35,296 nt of DNA from Bacteroidales bacterium Bact_22. Its GTDB lineage: Bacteria > Bacteroidota > Bacteroidia > Bacteroidales > F082. Below the pieces are notes generated by a model. That model worked only from the letters and a program-made list of their open reading frames with translations. It was not told the origin of the DNA and ran no database searches. Both the position numbers and the translations under genes were made by a program. The stretch spans positions 1 through 35,296 of the forward strand of contig LUZN01000001.1 in assembly GCA_001603665.1 (NCBI GenBank). The letters are read 5' to 3'. Below, piece after piece: positions 11,508-20,542 of this stretch; the first letter of the stretch is position 1; each line of letters opens with the position of its first letter.

Positions 11508-11515
11508 CAAAAATA
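11508..11515 (-). promoter_or_regulatory. Candidate internal promoter ahead of rpmJ
   Basis: The 93-nt gap between infA and rpmJ is the widest in the spc-alpha part of the cluster. On the minus strand it reads TTTTG TATTTTTG CGCGC, with a perfect TAnnTTTG box. The block from one base before the box to AAAAAT matches the right-end promoter (35236-35256) at 20 of 21 positions. No clear TTTG is found at the 19-nt distance. It would allow rpmJ-rpsM-rpsK-rpsD-rpoA-rplQ to be transcribed separately. Confidence 0.55.
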
Positions 11516-11554
11516 CAAAATTTTGCGTTACCTTTTACATTTTGGTGCAAATTT

Positions 11555-11773
11555 TTATTTGTACCTGAAAGTTATACGACCTTTTGTCAAATCGTAAGGC
11601 GACATCTCGAGTTTTACCTTGTCACCAGGAAGAATTTTTATGTAATGCATACGCATTTTTCCGGAGATGTGAGCAATGATTTGCAGACCGTTCTCCAATT
11701 CGACACGGAACATTGCATTACCGAGTGATTCAGTTACTGTACCGTCTTGTTCTATCGACAACTGTTTTGCCAT
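11555..11773 (-). CDS. infA: Translation initiation factor IF-1
   Basis: Small OB-fold protein of 72 residues that occupies the ribosomal A site during initiation. The S1-like fold is recognisable in [14 protein letters not shown] and the typical end [18 protein letters not shown]. It lies 12 nt after map in the order secY-map-infA-rpmJ. Confidence 0.97.
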   Translation of the reverse strand: MAKQLSIEQDGTVTESLGNAMFRVELENGLQIIAHISGKMRMHYIKILPGDKVKLEMSPYDLTKGRITFRYK

Positions 11774-11785
11774 ATAATTTTCTTT

Positions 11786-12562
11786 TTATTGGTTATTTTC
11801 TACTGCTTCTGCCCATTCAAAACTTGATAAGATCTCGGCTTTGCCGTGGCGCACCGCGATATCGTGTTCGAAGTGAGCGGCCGGCTTCCTGTCGCGAGTA
11901 CAGATGGTCCAACCGTCACGTTCCTGCACGATTTCTTTCTTTCCGAGAGTGATCATCGGTTCGATGGCGAGCACCATGCCTTCGCTCAACTTGACGCCTG
12001 TGCCACGTTTTCCGTAGTTAGGCACCTGTGGGTCTTCGTGCATTTTGCGCCCTACTCCATGTCCGACGAGCTCGCGGACGACACCGTAACCAAATTGCTC
12101 GACGTGGTTCTGCACAGCGTAGCCGACATCGCCGATACGGTTGCCTGCCACTGCCGCCTCGATGCCTTTGTATAGCGATTCCTTCGTACGTTTGAGAAGG
12201 AGCTTCACCTCTTCCGACACCTCGCCGCAGCAGAACGTGTAGGCCGAGTCACCGACGTAGCCGTTGAGCACTGTGCCACAGTCGACCGAGACAATGTCGC
12301 CGTCGCGGAGCTCGTAGTCACCCGGGATACCGTGGACCACCTGCTCATTGACAGAGATGCATAGACTTCCGGGAAATCCGTCGTAGCCCTTGAAGGCTGG
12401 AGTCGCTCCGTGATCTCTGATAAACTCTTCAGCGAGTTTGTCGAGGTCGATGGTACGGACTCCCGGACGTATATGCTTTCCTACCTCGCCGAGGGTCTTA
12501 CCCACGAGCAAAGCAGCTTGTCTCAGCAATTCAATTTCGTTATCAGTTCTGAAATGAATCAT
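11786..12562 (-). CDS. map: Methionine aminopeptidase, type I
   Basis: Removes the N-terminal Met from nascent proteins. The 258-residue protein has the pita-bread metallopeptidase ligands in order: two Asp in SVDCGTVLNGYVGDSAYTF, His in VGHGVGRKMHEDP, Glu in VLAIEPMIT, and the last Glu in FEHDIAV. There is no N-terminal zinc-finger extension, so it is the short bacterial type Ia form. It lies between secY and infA. adk, often found here in other phyla, is absent. Confidence 0.97.
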   Translation of the reverse strand: MIHFRTDNEIELLRQAALLVGKTLGEVGKHIRPGVRTIDLDKLAEEFIRDHGATPAFKGYDGFPGSLCISVNEQVVHGIPGDYELRDGDIVSVDCGTVLNGYVGDSAYTFCCGEVSEEVKLLLKRTKESLYKGIEAAVAGNRIGDVGYAVQNHVEQFGYGVVRELVGHGVGRKMHEDPQVPNYGKRGTGVKLSEGMVLAIEPMITLGKKEIVQERDGWTICTRDRKPAAHFEHDIAVRHGKAEILSSFEWAEAVENNQ

Positions 12563-12574
12563 CTTTTATAGAAA

Positions 12575-13981
12575 TTACATCCTGCCTACGCGGCCTTTGA
12601 TACGGCCAGCCTTTGTGAGACCGTCGTAATGACGCATAAGAAGATGGCTTTCAATCTGTTGTAATGTGTCCAGCACCACACCGACGAGAATCAGCAATGA
12701 TGTTCCGCCATAGAACTGGCTGAACTGTTGGTTGACGCCCATGATAGAGACGAGAGCCGGCATGATAGCCACGACGCCGAGGAATAATGAGCCCGGAAGG
12801 GTGATTCTCGACATGATGGTATCGAAATAGTCTTTCGTCTGTTTGCCAGGCTTCACGCCAGGGATGAATCCTCCGTTCTTCTTGATATCTTCTGCCATCT
12901 GGGCCGGGTTGATGGTCACAGCTGTGTAGAAGTATGTGAAGATGACGATGAGGATGAAGAACACGAAGTTATACCAGAAGCCGTTCATGTTGGTCATAGC
13001 TCTCATGAAGCCGCCCATCTTATCAGGATCAGAATATCTGAAGAATGTGATAGGCACGAACATGATTGCCTGAGCGAAGATGATAGGCATAACGCCGGCG
13101 GCATTGACTTTCAACGGGATGTACTGACGCACTCCGCCGTATTGTTTGTTGCCGACAACGCGTTTCGCATACTGTACCGGAATCTTACGTGTACCCTGGA
13201 CGAGCAGGATAGTCATGATGATAACGAGTACGAGGAATACGATTTCCAGTAAGAAGAAGATCGGGCCGCCTGTACCTTGGGTGAAGCGTGATGCGATCTC
13301 TGCGAACAGTGCGAATGGGAGACGTGCGATGATACCGATCATGATGATGAGTGAGATACCATTGCCAATACCCTTATCGGTGATACGTTCGCCGAGCCAC
13401 ATGATGAACAATGTTCCTGCGATGAGGATTATCACTGAGGCAATCCAGAAGAACAATGTTGGGGCTGCACCTGTGAACGGGTAGATTGCTGTCGCTGGAA
13501 GCTGGGCGCGGAGGTTAGCGATGTAACCTGGGGCCTGCACTGCCACGATGAGCACCGTGAGGTAACGTGTAATCTGGTTGATCTTACGATGGCCACTCTC
13601 GCCTTCCTTCTGCAAACGCTGGAAGTAAGGGATAGCCATACCGAGCAACTGGATGATAATACTTGCGGTGATGTAAGGCATGATACCGAGTGCGAACACT
13701 GAGGCATTTGCGAAAGCACCGCCTGAGAACATATTCAACAAACCAAGGAGTCCGGAACTACTTTGGTTTTTCAACGCTGCCAGCTCGTTAGGGTCGACAC
13801 CTGGAAGAACCACGTATGAACCGAAACGGTAAATCAGGATAATTAACAGCGTATAGAGGATTCTCTTACGAAGTTCCTCGATTCTGAAGATATTCTGGAT
13901 GTTTTCTCTGAGTCGCTTGTTCGTCCAGAGGAGACCGGCGATGACGAGGCACACCAAAATAACTATTAATAACTCCTTCAT
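12575..13981 (-). CDS. secY: Protein translocase subunit SecY with extra N-terminal segment
   Basis: Channel subunit of the Sec translocon, with ten conserved membrane segments visible from about residue 42 (for example RFGSYVVLPGVD, the plug region, and GERITDKGIGNGISLII). The frame begins about 20 residues earlier than typical Bacteroidales SecY, and this added piece (residues 4-19, LLIVILVCLVIAGLLW) is strongly hydrophobic. No ATG, GTG or TTG codon lies between residue 10 and the usual N-terminus (IQNIFRIEELRKR), so the extension is not easily a mis-called start. It follows rplO by 19 nt, as in the spc operon. Confidence 0.96.
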   Translation of the reverse strand: MKELLIVILVCLVIAGLLWTNKRLRENIQNIFRIEELRKRILYTLLIILIYRFGSYVVLPGVDPNELAALKNQSSSGLLGLLNMFSGGAFANASVFALGIMPYITASIIIQLLGMAIPYFQRLQKEGESGHRKINQITRYLTVLIVAVQAPGYIANLRAQLPATAIYPFTGAAPTLFFWIASVIILIAGTLFIMWLGERITDKGIGNGISLIIMIGIIARLPFALFAEIASRFTQGTGGPIFFLLEIVFLVLVIIMTILLVQGTRKIPVQYAKRVVGNKQYGGVRQYIPLKVNAAGVMPIIFAQAIMFVPITFFRYSDPDKMGGFMRAMTNMNGFWYNFVFFILIVIFTYFYTAVTINPAQMAEDIKKNGGFIPGVKPGKQTKDYFDTIMSRITLPGSLFLGVVAIMPALVSIMGVNQQFSQFYGGTSLLILVGVVLDTLQQIESHLLMRHYDGLTKAGRIKGRVGRM

Positions 13982-14000
13982 ATCTCTTCAGTTTAGTTGA

Positions 14001-14444
14001 TTAAATTTTCTCAATAGTACCGCCGGCCTTTGTGATAGCCTCTTCAGCGCCTTTCGACCATGCGTTGGCTTTCACGTTGACGGCCTTTGTCAATTCACCG
14101 TTTCCGAGAATTTTTACTAATTCATTTCTTCCGACGAAACCGTTTTCTTTCAACAGTTCTGGGGTGATGTCTGTAATGCCGCTGTTTGCAAAGTCTTCGA
14201 GGACGTCAAGATTCACGGCGCGATATTCCACGCGGTTGATGTTCTTGAATCCGTACTTTGGAACGAGACGAGCGAGAGGCATCTGGCCGCCTTCGAAACC
14301 GATCTTGTGGGTGTTACCTGAGCGTGAGCCAGCTCCTTTGTGACCGCGTGTTGATGTTCCACCGTAGCCTGAGCCTTGTCCGCGACCGATTCTCTTGCGA
14401 TCCTTTACAGAACCTTCTGCCGGTTTAAGATTACTAAGATCCAT
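14001..14444 (-). CDS. rplO: 50S ribosomal protein L15
   Basis: Large-subunit protein uL15 of 147 residues. The Gly/Arg-rich N-terminal extension RIGRGQGSGYGGTSTRGHKG, which threads into 23S rRNA, and the globular domain (FEGGQMPLARLVPKYGF) are both clear. It is placed between rpmD and secY as in the spc operon. Confidence 0.97.
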   Translation of the reverse strand: MDLSNLKPAEGSVKDRKRIGRGQGSGYGGTSTRGHKGAGSRSGNTHKIGFEGGQMPLARLVPKYGFKNINRVEYRAVNLDVLEDFANSGITDITPELLKENGFVGRNELVKILGNGELTKAVNVKANAWSKGAEEAITKAGGTIEKI

Positions 14445-14474
14445 AACTATTTTTTAATTTTCTTAGTTTAACAA

Positions 14475-14666
14475 TTAGATTTCTTCAATTTTAAGAAGGT
14501 GTTTCACTTTCTCGACCATGCCAGCCACTGAAGGGTTTTCGATGTCCACTTCAACTGACTGATGCATCTTTCTGAGGTTCAAGCTTTTCAGAGTGTCCTT
14601 CTGATCCTGTGGTCTGCCGATGCCACTTCTAATCTGAGTTATTCTTACCTTTTTCATTGTGTTCAA
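14475..14666 (-). CDS. rpmD: 50S ribosomal protein L30
   Basis: Small uL30 protein with the typical KVRITQIRSGIGRPQDQK start and NPSVAGMVEKVKHLLKIEE end. The first ATG (14666) gives 63 residues. A second ATG three codons later (14657) gives 60 residues and fits the usual family start better, so the true start may be 14657. It lies 9 nt after rpsE. Confidence 0.95.
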   Translation of the reverse strand: MNTMKKVRITQIRSGIGRPQDQKDTLKSLNLRKMHQSVEVDIENPSVAGMVEKVKHLLKIEEI

Positions 14667-14675
14667 ATTTTTAGA

Positions 14676-15194
14676 TTATCCGTTAAACACCACATCCATA
14701 TCCACGCCTCTCATCTGGGCTACTGTGCGTGCGTCGCGCATCTGTGACAATGCGGCGAAGGTAGCTTTCACCACTGAGTGAGGGTTTGATGAACCTTTTG
14801 ACTTTGCGAGAACGTTCTTCACGCCGACGCTTTCAAGAACAGCACGCATTGCACCGCCTGCGATAACACCGGTACCAGGGGTAGCTGGCTGGATGTATAC
14901 GTATGCACCGCAATATTTTCCGTATTGTTCGTGTGGAAGAGTACCGTTGATGACCGGAACCTTGATGAGGTTCTTCTTTGCATCTTCTGTACCTTTTTGC
15001 ACAGCGGCTTGAACTTCTTTAGCTTTACCGAGGCCGTAACCTACTACGCCGTTTTCATTGCCGACGACGACGAGGGCTGCGAAGGTAAATGCGCGTCCAC
15101 CCTTGGTGACCTTAGTCACGCGGCCGACGTGGACCAGACGTTCTTTCAACTCGATTTCCGAAGTTTTTACTTTTTTTACGTTGACTTCTGCCAT
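14676..15194 (-). CDS. rpsE: 30S ribosomal protein S5
   Basis: Small-subunit protein uS5 of 172 residues, involved in mRNA entry and decoding fidelity. The N-terminal double-stranded-RNA-binding fold is seen in [20 protein letters not shown] and [17 protein letters not shown], and the C-terminal domain in [20 protein letters not shown]. It lies 4 nt after rplR. Confidence 0.98.
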   Translation of the reverse strand: MAEVNVKKVKTSEIELKERLVHVGRVTKVTKGGRAFTFAALVVVGNENGVVGYGLGKAKEVQAAVQKGTEDAKKNLIKVPVINGTLPHEQYGKYCGAYVYIQPATPGTGVIAGGAMRAVLESVGVKNVLAKSKGSSNPHSVVKATFAALSQMRDARTVAQMRGVDMDVVFNG

Positions 15195-15198
15195 AGTT

Positions 15199-15552
15199 TT
15201 AGAATTTTAATCCTCCATTACGAGCGCCGTCTGCTAAAGACTTAACTCTTCCGTGATACAAATAACCGTTACGATCGAATACGACTGTCTCGATACCGGC
15301 TGCCTTAGCTTTTTCAGCGATGAGGTTACCGACTTTTGCTGCCTTCTCGATCTTTGTAATCTTTTCCTGTTCGATGCCGTTCTCTGTTGAGCTGGCTGCG
15401 ACTAATGTCTTGCCGGCTTCATCGTCGATAAGCTGAACGTAAATCTGCTTGTTGCTTCTAAAGACAGACATTCTTGGGCGTGCTGCAGTGCCGAAAACGA
15501 CCTTACGAACGCGTCTCTTGATGTTTAATCTTCTTTCAATCTTCTTATTCAT
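15199..15552 (-). CDS. rplR: 50S ribosomal protein L18
   Basis: 5S rRNA-binding protein uL18, 117 residues. Recognised by [20 protein letters not shown] and the C-terminal [28 protein letters not shown] region. It lies between rplF and rpsE. Its terminal codons contain a GGAGGA stretch, but at 16 nt before the rpsE ATG this is too far to act as a normal ribosome-binding site. Confidence 0.97.
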   Translation of the reverse strand: MNKKIERRLNIKRRVRKVVFGTAARPRMSVFRSNKQIYVQLIDDEAGKTLVAASSTENGIEQEKITKIEKAAKVGNLIAEKAKAAGIETVVFDRNGYLYHGRVKSLADGARNGGLKF

Positions 15553-15578
15553 CTTTCTTCAATTTTAAAAATTAAACA

Positions 15579-16139
15579 TTATTTACCTGCTGCCTTACCT
15601 GCCTTACGACGGAGCACTTCACCTTCAAACTTGATACCCTTGCCCTTGTAAGGTTCAGGTTTACGGTATGAACGGATCTTTGCTGCCACCTGGCCGAGCA
15701 ACTGCTTATCGTATGAACGCATTTTGAGGATAGGGTTCTTACCTCTTTCATTGATGGTCTCGCATGTGATTTCTGCCGGCATGACGAAAATCATGTTGTG
15801 TGAGAAACCGAGTGAGAGCTCGAGTTGTTTGCCGTTGGCCTTGGCTTCTGCCTTGTAACCTACGCCGACAAATTCCTGAACTGTCTCGAAACCTTCTGAT
15901 ACGCCTTTCACCATGTTGAAAATCAACGCACGGTAGAGACCGTGTTTGGCTGAAGCGTTAGGAATGTTAGCCGGTGCTATGTTGATATGACCGTCTTCAA
16001 TCTTGATATCGACGTCGCCGTGGAAATCCTGGGTAAGAGTACCGAGTTTTCCTTTGACTGTGATAACGTTATCTTTTACTGTAACCTCAGTACCTGCTGG
16101 GATTGCAATAGGTAATTTACCGATTCTTGATAATGCCAT
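15579..16139 (-). CDS. rplF: 50S ribosomal protein L6
   Basis: Large-subunit protein uL6 near the factor-binding site, 186 residues with the two tandem L6 repeats. The start MALSRIGKLPIAIPAG is typical, and the C-terminal RSYRKPEPYKGKGIKFEGEV is the family signature. It is unusual here in having a full Shine-Dalgarno sequence 8 nt before its ATG. Confidence 0.98.
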   Translation of the reverse strand: MALSRIGKLPIAIPAGTEVTVKDNVITVKGKLGTLTQDFHGDVDIKIEDGHINIAPANIPNASAKHGLYRALIFNMVKGVSEGFETVQEFVGVGYKAEAKANGKQLELSLGFSHNMIFVMPAEITCETINERGKNPILKMRSYDKQLLGQVAAKIRSYRKPEPYKGKGIKFEGEVLRRKAGKAAGK

Positions 16140-16147
16140 AACTGTTT

Positions 16148-16153
16148 CCTCCT
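16148..16153 (-). promoter_or_regulatory. Consensus Shine-Dalgarno of rplF
   Basis: AGGAGG on the minus strand (within TAGGAGGAAACAGTTATG) ends 8 nt before the rplF start. Other start regions in this cluster show at most partial purine runs such as AAAGGA or AAGAGA, so this site stands out. Confidence 0.8.
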
Positions 16154-16156
16154 ATA

Positions 16157-16555
16157 TTATGATACATAGCACAACACTTCGCCTCCGATGTGGAGATTGC
16201 GGGCTTCTTTATCTGTCATAATGCCTCTTGAGGTCGAGATGATGGCGATGCCAAGACCGTTCATGACTCTCGGGAGGTTTTCTGAGTCAGCATACTGACG
16301 GAGACCTGGGCGTGAAACGCGCTCGATTGTCATGATAGCTGGCTGTTTGGTAACAGGGTGGTATTTAAGAGCGATCTTAATAGTACCTTGTGGGCCTTCT
16401 TCTTCGAACTTATAGTTAAGGATATAGCCTTTTTCGAAGAGGATCTTGGTGATAGCCTTCTTCACATTTGAAGCAGGGACTTCCACGATTCTATGTTTAG
16501 CGTTAACGGCATTGCGTACGCGTGTCAAAAAATCTGCTATAGGGTCTGTAATCAT
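16157..16555 (-). CDS. rpsH: 30S ribosomal protein S8
   Basis: Primary 16S rRNA-binding protein uS8, 132 residues. It has the start MITDPIADFLTRVRNA and the C-terminal STSRGIMTDKEARNLHIGGE signature. In E. coli S8 regulates the spc operon by binding ahead of rplE. I could not identify such a site here. It lies 21 nt after rpsN. Confidence 0.98.
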   Translation of the reverse strand: MITDPIADFLTRVRNAVNAKHRIVEVPASNVKKAITKILFEKGYILNYKFEEEGPQGTIKIALKYHPVTKQPAIMTIERVSRPGLRQYADSENLPRVMNGLGIAIISTSRGIMTDKEARNLHIGGEVLCYVS

Positions 16556-16576
16556 AGTTTTAATCCTTTTAATTAA

Positions 16577-16846
16577 TTACCAACTTGCTTTTTTAACACC
16601 TGGGATCAAGCCTTTGAGGGCCATTTCACGGAAGTTGATACGTGAGATGCCGAACTGACGCATATAACCTTTTGGACGTCCTGTAAGCTGACAACGATTG
16701 TGTACGCGAATAGGTGAAGCGTTTCTTGGAAGCTTCTGGAGACCTACGTAGTCGCCGGCTGCCTTGAGGGCTGCGCGTTTCTCAGCGTATTTCTCGACCA
16801 TCGCCATTCTCTTGCGCTCGCGCGCTTTCATTGATTCTTTTGCCAT
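16577..16846 (-). CDS. rpsN: 30S ribosomal protein S14 (long, zinc-free form)
   Basis: Small-subunit head protein uS14. At 89 residues with a single Cys (in [20 protein letters not shown]) it is the long C-minus form that does not bind zinc, in contrast with the short 61-residue form with two CxxC pairs. It lies 7 nt after rplE in spc order. Confidence 0.97.
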   Translation of the reverse strand: MAKESMKARERKRMAMVEKYAEKRAALKAAGDYVGLQKLPRNASPIRVHNRCQLTGRPKGYMRQFGISRINFREMALKGLIPGVKKASW

Positions 16847-16853
16847 ATCTTAC

Positions 16854-17411
16854 TTATTTTTTCTGGTTTTTAAATGGAAGACCAAACTGTTTCAACAAGG
16901 CCATTGCTTCCTTGTCGGTGTTCGCTGATGTGACGAAAGTGATATCCATACCGTTGATCTTGTTGACTTTATCCATGTCGATCTCCGGGAAGATGATCTG
17001 CTCGCTCACGCCGAAGCTGTAGTTGCCGCGGCCGTCGAAGCCTTTGTCATTAATACCTCTGAAGTCACGAACACGTGGAAGGGCGACAGCGACTAAGCGT
17101 TCGAGAAATTCGTACATCTTGTCACCGCGCAACGTCACGCGCACGCCGATCGGGTTACCACGACGAAGCTTGAAGTTAGAAACGTCGTGTCTAGAAATAG
17201 TCGGAACGGCTTTTTGTCCGGTGATAGCTGTCATTTCCTCTACACCATAGTCAATCAGTTTCTTATCGGCAAGAGCTGCACCGATACCCTGATTGAGCGA
17301 AATTTTCAAAAGCCGTGGAACCTGCATCACGGATTTGTAGTTGAATTCCTTCATCAACGCAGGCACGATTTCGCTCTTATACTGTTCTCTGAGTTTGGGT
17401 TGATAGTTCAT
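16854..17411 (-). CDS. rplE: 50S ribosomal protein L5
   Basis: 5S rRNA-binding protein uL5, 185 residues. Recognised by [45 protein letters not shown] and the C-terminal [16 protein letters not shown]. Its start codon shares one base with the rplX stop (TAATG), indicating translational coupling. Confidence 0.98.
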   Translation of the reverse strand: MNYQPKLREQYKSEIVPALMKEFNYKSVMQVPRLLKISLNQGIGAALADKKLIDYGVEEMTAITGQKAVPTISRHDVSNFKLRRGNPIGVRVTLRGDKMYEFLERLVAVALPRVRDFRGINDKGFDGRGNYSFGVSEQIIFPEIDMDKVNKINGMDITFVTSANTDKEAMALLKQFGLPFKNQKK

Positions 17412-17728
17412 TATTTAATAACCTCCCCTGATTTTTTTGAATAACGGATTGATTTTCCTTGTTCATCTTTTTTACGACCGATGCGGCCGGCTTTACCGTC
17501 CTTGTCGCAAACCATGACGTTTGAGGCATGGATGGAAGCTTCCTTCTTTACGATACCACCTTTAGGGTTCTCGGTATTCGGTCTTGTGTGCTTCGACACG
17601 AGGTTGACGCCGTCGACGATGACGCGGTTCTTCTCGGTATCGACGCTGAGGACTGTACCTTTCTTGCCCTTCTGGGTTCCGGCGATAACGACTACGTTGT
17701 CGCCTTTCTTTACGAACATTTTACTCAT
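17411..17728 (-). CDS. rplX: 50S ribosomal protein L24
   Basis: Assembly-initiating protein uL24, 105 residues. A KOW motif lies in the N-terminal part ([20 protein letters not shown]), followed by [14 protein letters not shown] and [18 protein letters not shown]. It is coupled to rplE by a TAATG overlap and lies 19 nt after rplN. Confidence 0.97.
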   Translation of the reverse strand: MSKMFVKKGDNVVVIAGTQKGKKGTVLSVDTEKNRVIVDGVNLVSKHTRPNTENPKGGIVKKEASIHASNVMVCDKDGKAGRIGRKKDEQGKSIRYSKKSGEVIK

Positions 17729-17747
17729 AACTTTATTCCTTTCTTAA

Positions 17748-18116
17748 TTAGAGTACCTCAGGTGCAAGAGATACGATTTTCATATACTGTTTCTCACGCA
17801 ACTCTCTGGCTACTGGTCCAAAGATACGAGTTCCTAACATTTCGCCTTGTCCATTGAGGAGGACGCATGCGTTGTCGTCGAAGCGGATGTATGATCCGTC
17901 GGCGCGGCGTGTTTCCTTCTTTGTGCGGACTACGACTGCCTTTACTACTGAACCCTTCTTCACGTTACCGCTTGGAAGAGCGTCTTTTACTGTGACCACG
18001 ATGACGTCGCCGATACGGGCATAACGTTTCTTGGTTCCGCCTAACACTCTGATGCAGAGCACTTCCTTTGCACCGCTATTGTCGGCTACTGCAAGTCTTG
18101 ATTCTTGTTGTAACAT
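17748..18116 (-). CDS. rplN: 50S ribosomal protein L14
   Basis: Intersubunit-bridge protein uL14, 122 residues. The start [20 protein letters not shown] and the segment [19 protein letters not shown] are characteristic, as is the end IVSLAPEVL. Its ATG overlaps the rpsQ stop by one base (TAATG). Confidence 0.98.
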   Translation of the reverse strand: MLQQESRLAVADNSGAKEVLCIRVLGGTKKRYARIGDVIVVTVKDALPSGNVKKGSVVKAVVVRTKKETRRADGSYIRFDDNACVLLNGQGEMLGTRIFGPVARELREKQYMKIVSLAPEVL

Positions 18117-18370
18117 TACTTGGCCCTTTCTATTATTTCAACGAGTCTCCAACGTTTGTTCTTGCTCAACGGACGTGTCTCCATGATGCGGACGGTGTCA
18201 CCGATGTTGCACTCATTCTTCTCGTCGTGTGCGAAGAATCTTGTTGATTTCTTAACGAATTTACCGTAAATCGGGTGTTTTGTACGACGTTCAATCACAA
18301 CGACGATCGTCTTGTCCATCTTATTGCTGGCTACTACACCGATTCTCTCTTTTCTAAGATTTCTTTCCAT
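18116..18370 (-). CDS. rpsQ: 30S ribosomal protein S17
   Basis: OB-fold 16S-binding protein uS17, 84 residues, with [39 protein letters not shown] and [16 protein letters not shown]. It ends overlapping the rplN start by one base. A partial purine run (GAAAGGAA) precedes its ATG. Confidence 0.98.
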   Translation of the reverse strand: MERNLRKERIGVVASNKMDKTIVVVIERRTKHPIYGKFVKKSTRFFAHDEKNECNIGDTVRIMETRPLSKNKRWRLVEIIERAK

Positions 18371-18391
18371 GTTTATTCCTTTCGTCGTTTA

Positions 18392-18598
18392 TTATTTAAC
18401 GTTCTTTTCTGCATTCTGACGCTTTGTGAGCTCTGTGAGCATACGTGCGATCTGTTTGCGGGTTGCGCTGATTGTGTTCGGATTATCCAATGGAGAAACT
18501 GCGTGTTGCATTTTCATCTTGATGTACTGTGCGCGAGTGGCCTCAATACGTTCCATCAGATCAGCAGTGCTTAATTCATTGATTGCTTCTTTCTTCAT
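18392..18598 (-). CDS. rpmC: 50S ribosomal protein L29
   Basis: Small helical protein uL29 at the polypeptide exit, 68 residues. The central ISATRKQIARMLTELTKRQ helix is typical. It lies between rplP and rpsQ in S10-operon order. Confidence 0.96.
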   Translation of the reverse strand: MKKEAINELSTADLMERIEATRAQYIKMKMQHAVSPLDNPNTISATRKQIARMLTELTKRQNAEKNVK

Positions 18599-18614
18599 GA
18601 TGCGTTACTGTTTT

Positions 18615-19034
18615 TTATTCGACATAATCTCTTCTAACCACAAACTTAGTTGCTACAGGAAGCTTTTGAGCGGCTAAGCGGAGAGCTTCTCTGGCGACTT
18701 CCAGCGGTACTCCCGCAGCTTCGAAAAGCATGTGACCTGGAGTTACGCGAGCTACGAAGTACTCGACGTCTCCCTTACCTTTACCCATACGAACCTCAAG
18801 AGGCTTCTTGGTGATAGGTTTGTCAGGGAATATTCTGATCCAAATCTGTCCTTCACGTTTCATGTGACGTGTGACAGCTTGACGGGCAGCCTCAATCTGG
18901 CGTGCTGTGATCAGGTGTTCCTCAAGTGTTTTAATACCAAAAGTACCGAAGGCGAGTTCATGGCCGCGGTGTGCGTTGCCTTTCATCTTGCCCTTCTGAG
19001 GTCTTCTGTATCTAGTTCTTTTTGGTTGTAACAT
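18615..19034 (-). CDS. rplP: 50S ribosomal protein L16
   Basis: Protein uL16 near the A site, 139 residues, with [39 protein letters not shown] and the [15 protein letters not shown] loop that contains the Arg hydroxylated in some bacteria. It lies 21 nt after rpsC. Confidence 0.98.
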   Translation of the reverse strand: MLQPKRTRYRRPQKGKMKGNAHRGHELAFGTFGIKTLEEHLITARQIEAARQAVTRHMKREGQIWIRIFPDKPITKKPLEVRMGKGKGDVEYFVARVTPGHMLFEAAGVPLEVAREALRLAAQKLPVATKFVVRRDYVE

Positions 19035-19055
19035 CTCTTATCTTTTTTTAATCTA

Positions 19056-19790
19056 TTACTTAGTAGTACGTTTATTACGACGTGGGGCGCCACCGTTTGG
19101 TTTGCCTGCATTGCCACCCTTCTTAGGTGCAGCAGCGGCTGTGGTGGTAGGCACCAGTTCCGGACGACCGTAGACCTCACCTTTGCAGATCCACACCTTA
19201 ATACCGATGCGGCCGTATGATGTGTGAGCCTCTACGAGAGAGTAGTCGATGTCAGCACGCAGTGTGTGCAGCGGCACGCGACCTTCCTTGTAAGTTTCCT
19301 GACGTGCGATTTCAGCACCGCCGATACGGCCAGAAGCGATGACCTTGATACCTTCGGCACCAATTCTCATTGTGTCTGACACGGCCTTCTTGATGGCGCG
19401 ACGGAATGAAACACGTCCTTCAATTTGCTTTGCGATTGAACTTGCGACGATGAATGCGTCGAGTTCAGGTCTCTTGATCTCGCTGATGTTGATCTGAATC
19501 TCCTTACCGATGAGCTTCTTCATCTCTTCCTTCAACTTGTCGACCTCTGTACCACCTTTACCGATGATGACACCTGGACGAGCTGTGAAGATAGTGACTG
19601 TAACGAGCTTAATCGAACGTTCGATACCGATTTTCGAGATACTAGCCTTACCGAGACGAGCGGTGAGATACTTACGGATCTTATCGTCTTCGCCGATATT
19701 CTTGGCTGTTTCTTTACCACAGTACCAGTTTGAGTCCCAACCTTTGATGACTCCGAGTCTTAAACCTATTGGATGAGTTTTCTGTCCCAT
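19056..19790 (-). CDS. rpsC: 30S ribosomal protein S3
   Basis: mRNA-entry protein uS3, 244 residues. A type II KH domain with the loop VIIGKGG lies at about residues 75-81, and the C-terminal domain contains [20 protein letters not shown]. The last 30 or so residues form a Gly/Asn/Lys-rich tail, somewhat longer than in E. coli. It lies between rplV and rplP. Confidence 0.98.
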   Translation of the reverse strand: MGQKTHPIGLRLGVIKGWDSNWYCGKETAKNIGEDDKIRKYLTARLGKASISKIGIERSIKLVTVTIFTARPGVIIGKGGTEVDKLKEEMKKLIGKEIQINISEIKRPELDAFIVASSIAKQIEGRVSFRRAIKKAVSDTMRIGAEGIKVIASGRIGGAEIARQETYKEGRVPLHTLRADIDYSLVEAHTSYGRIGIKVWICKGEVYGRPELVPTTTAAAAPKKGGNAGKPNGGAPRRNKRTTK

Positions 19791-19801
19791 TGTAATCTTA
19801 A

Positions 19802-20236
19802 TTAATTCTTTTCAACATTAGCTTCTGCTGCATTCATTTCTGCAATTCTGCTATCGACGATGATAGTGACGTGGTTAGAGCGTTTGCGGATGCGGTGTGC
19901 ACGACCCTGTGGGGCTGGCTGAATACGCTTCAGTGTGCGACCTTCATCAACAAAGATCTCTTTTACGTACAGGTTAGCGTCTTCAATGCGCTTACCCTCG
20001 TTCTTAGCTTCCCAGTTGGCGATTGCAGAGCGGAGTAACTTGTACACCGGCTTTGCAGCTGCTTTAGGTGAGTATAATAAGGCATGCAGTGCAAGTTCCA
20101 CTTTCATTCCTCTGATCATATCAGCGACCAAACGCATTTTGCGTGGTGAAGTAGGGATATCATTGTATTTTGCAATGGCGACCTGCTTCTTAGCTGCTTT
20201 TCTAGCTTCTGCTGTATTATGTTTTCTTGCTCCCAT
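19802..20236 (-). CDS. rplV: 50S ribosomal protein L22
   Basis: Exit-tunnel protein uL22. At 144 residues it is longer than E. coli L22 (110), with about 15 extra basic residues before the core ([20 protein letters not shown]) and a short acidic tail after the signature [16 protein letters not shown]. The beta-hairpin [18 protein letters not shown] reaches the tunnel. It lies 8 nt after rpsS. Confidence 0.98.
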   Translation of the reverse strand: MGARKHNTAEARKAAKKQVAIAKYNDIPTSPRKMRLVADMIRGMKVELALHALLYSPKAAAKPVYKLLRSAIANWEAKNEGKRIEDANLYVKEIFVDEGRTLKRIQPAPQGRAHRIRKRSNHVTIIVDSRIAEMNAAEANVEKN

Positions 20237-20244
20237 AGTACTTA

Positions 20245-20517
20245 TTATTTATCTTTTCTGTTACCGGCATGGCCTCTGAATGTACGTGTTGGTGCGAACT
20301 CGCCGAGTTTGTGTCCAACCATGTTTTCAGTCACGTAAACCGGGATGAATTTATTACCGTTGTGAACAGCGATGGTTTGTCCAACGAAATCAGGTGAAAT
20401 CATTGAAGCTCTTGACCAAGTCTTGATCACGGTCTTCTTTCCTGTTGCTACATTATCCAGAACTCTCTGTTCGAGTTTATAGTGGATATATGGTCCTTTT
20501 TTAAGTGAACGACTCAT
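20245..20517 (-). CDS. rpsS: 30S ribosomal protein S19
   Basis: Small-subunit head protein uS19, 90 residues, with [40 protein letters not shown] and [16 protein letters not shown]. Standard position between rplB and rplV. Confidence 0.98.
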   Translation of the reverse strand: MSRSLKKGPYIHYKLEQRVLDNVATGKKTVIKTWSRASMISPDFVGQTIAVHNGNKFIPVYVTENMVGHKLGEFAPTRTFRGHAGNRKDK

Positions 20518-20542
20518 AATTTCTTTCTTTTTACTTGGTTAA

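Noticed and set aside
15199-15215. GGAGGA near the end of rplR as a Shine-Dalgarno for rpsE
   Set aside because: It encodes the conserved Gly-Gly of the L18 C-terminus and lies 16 nt before the rpsE ATG, outside the usual spacing.
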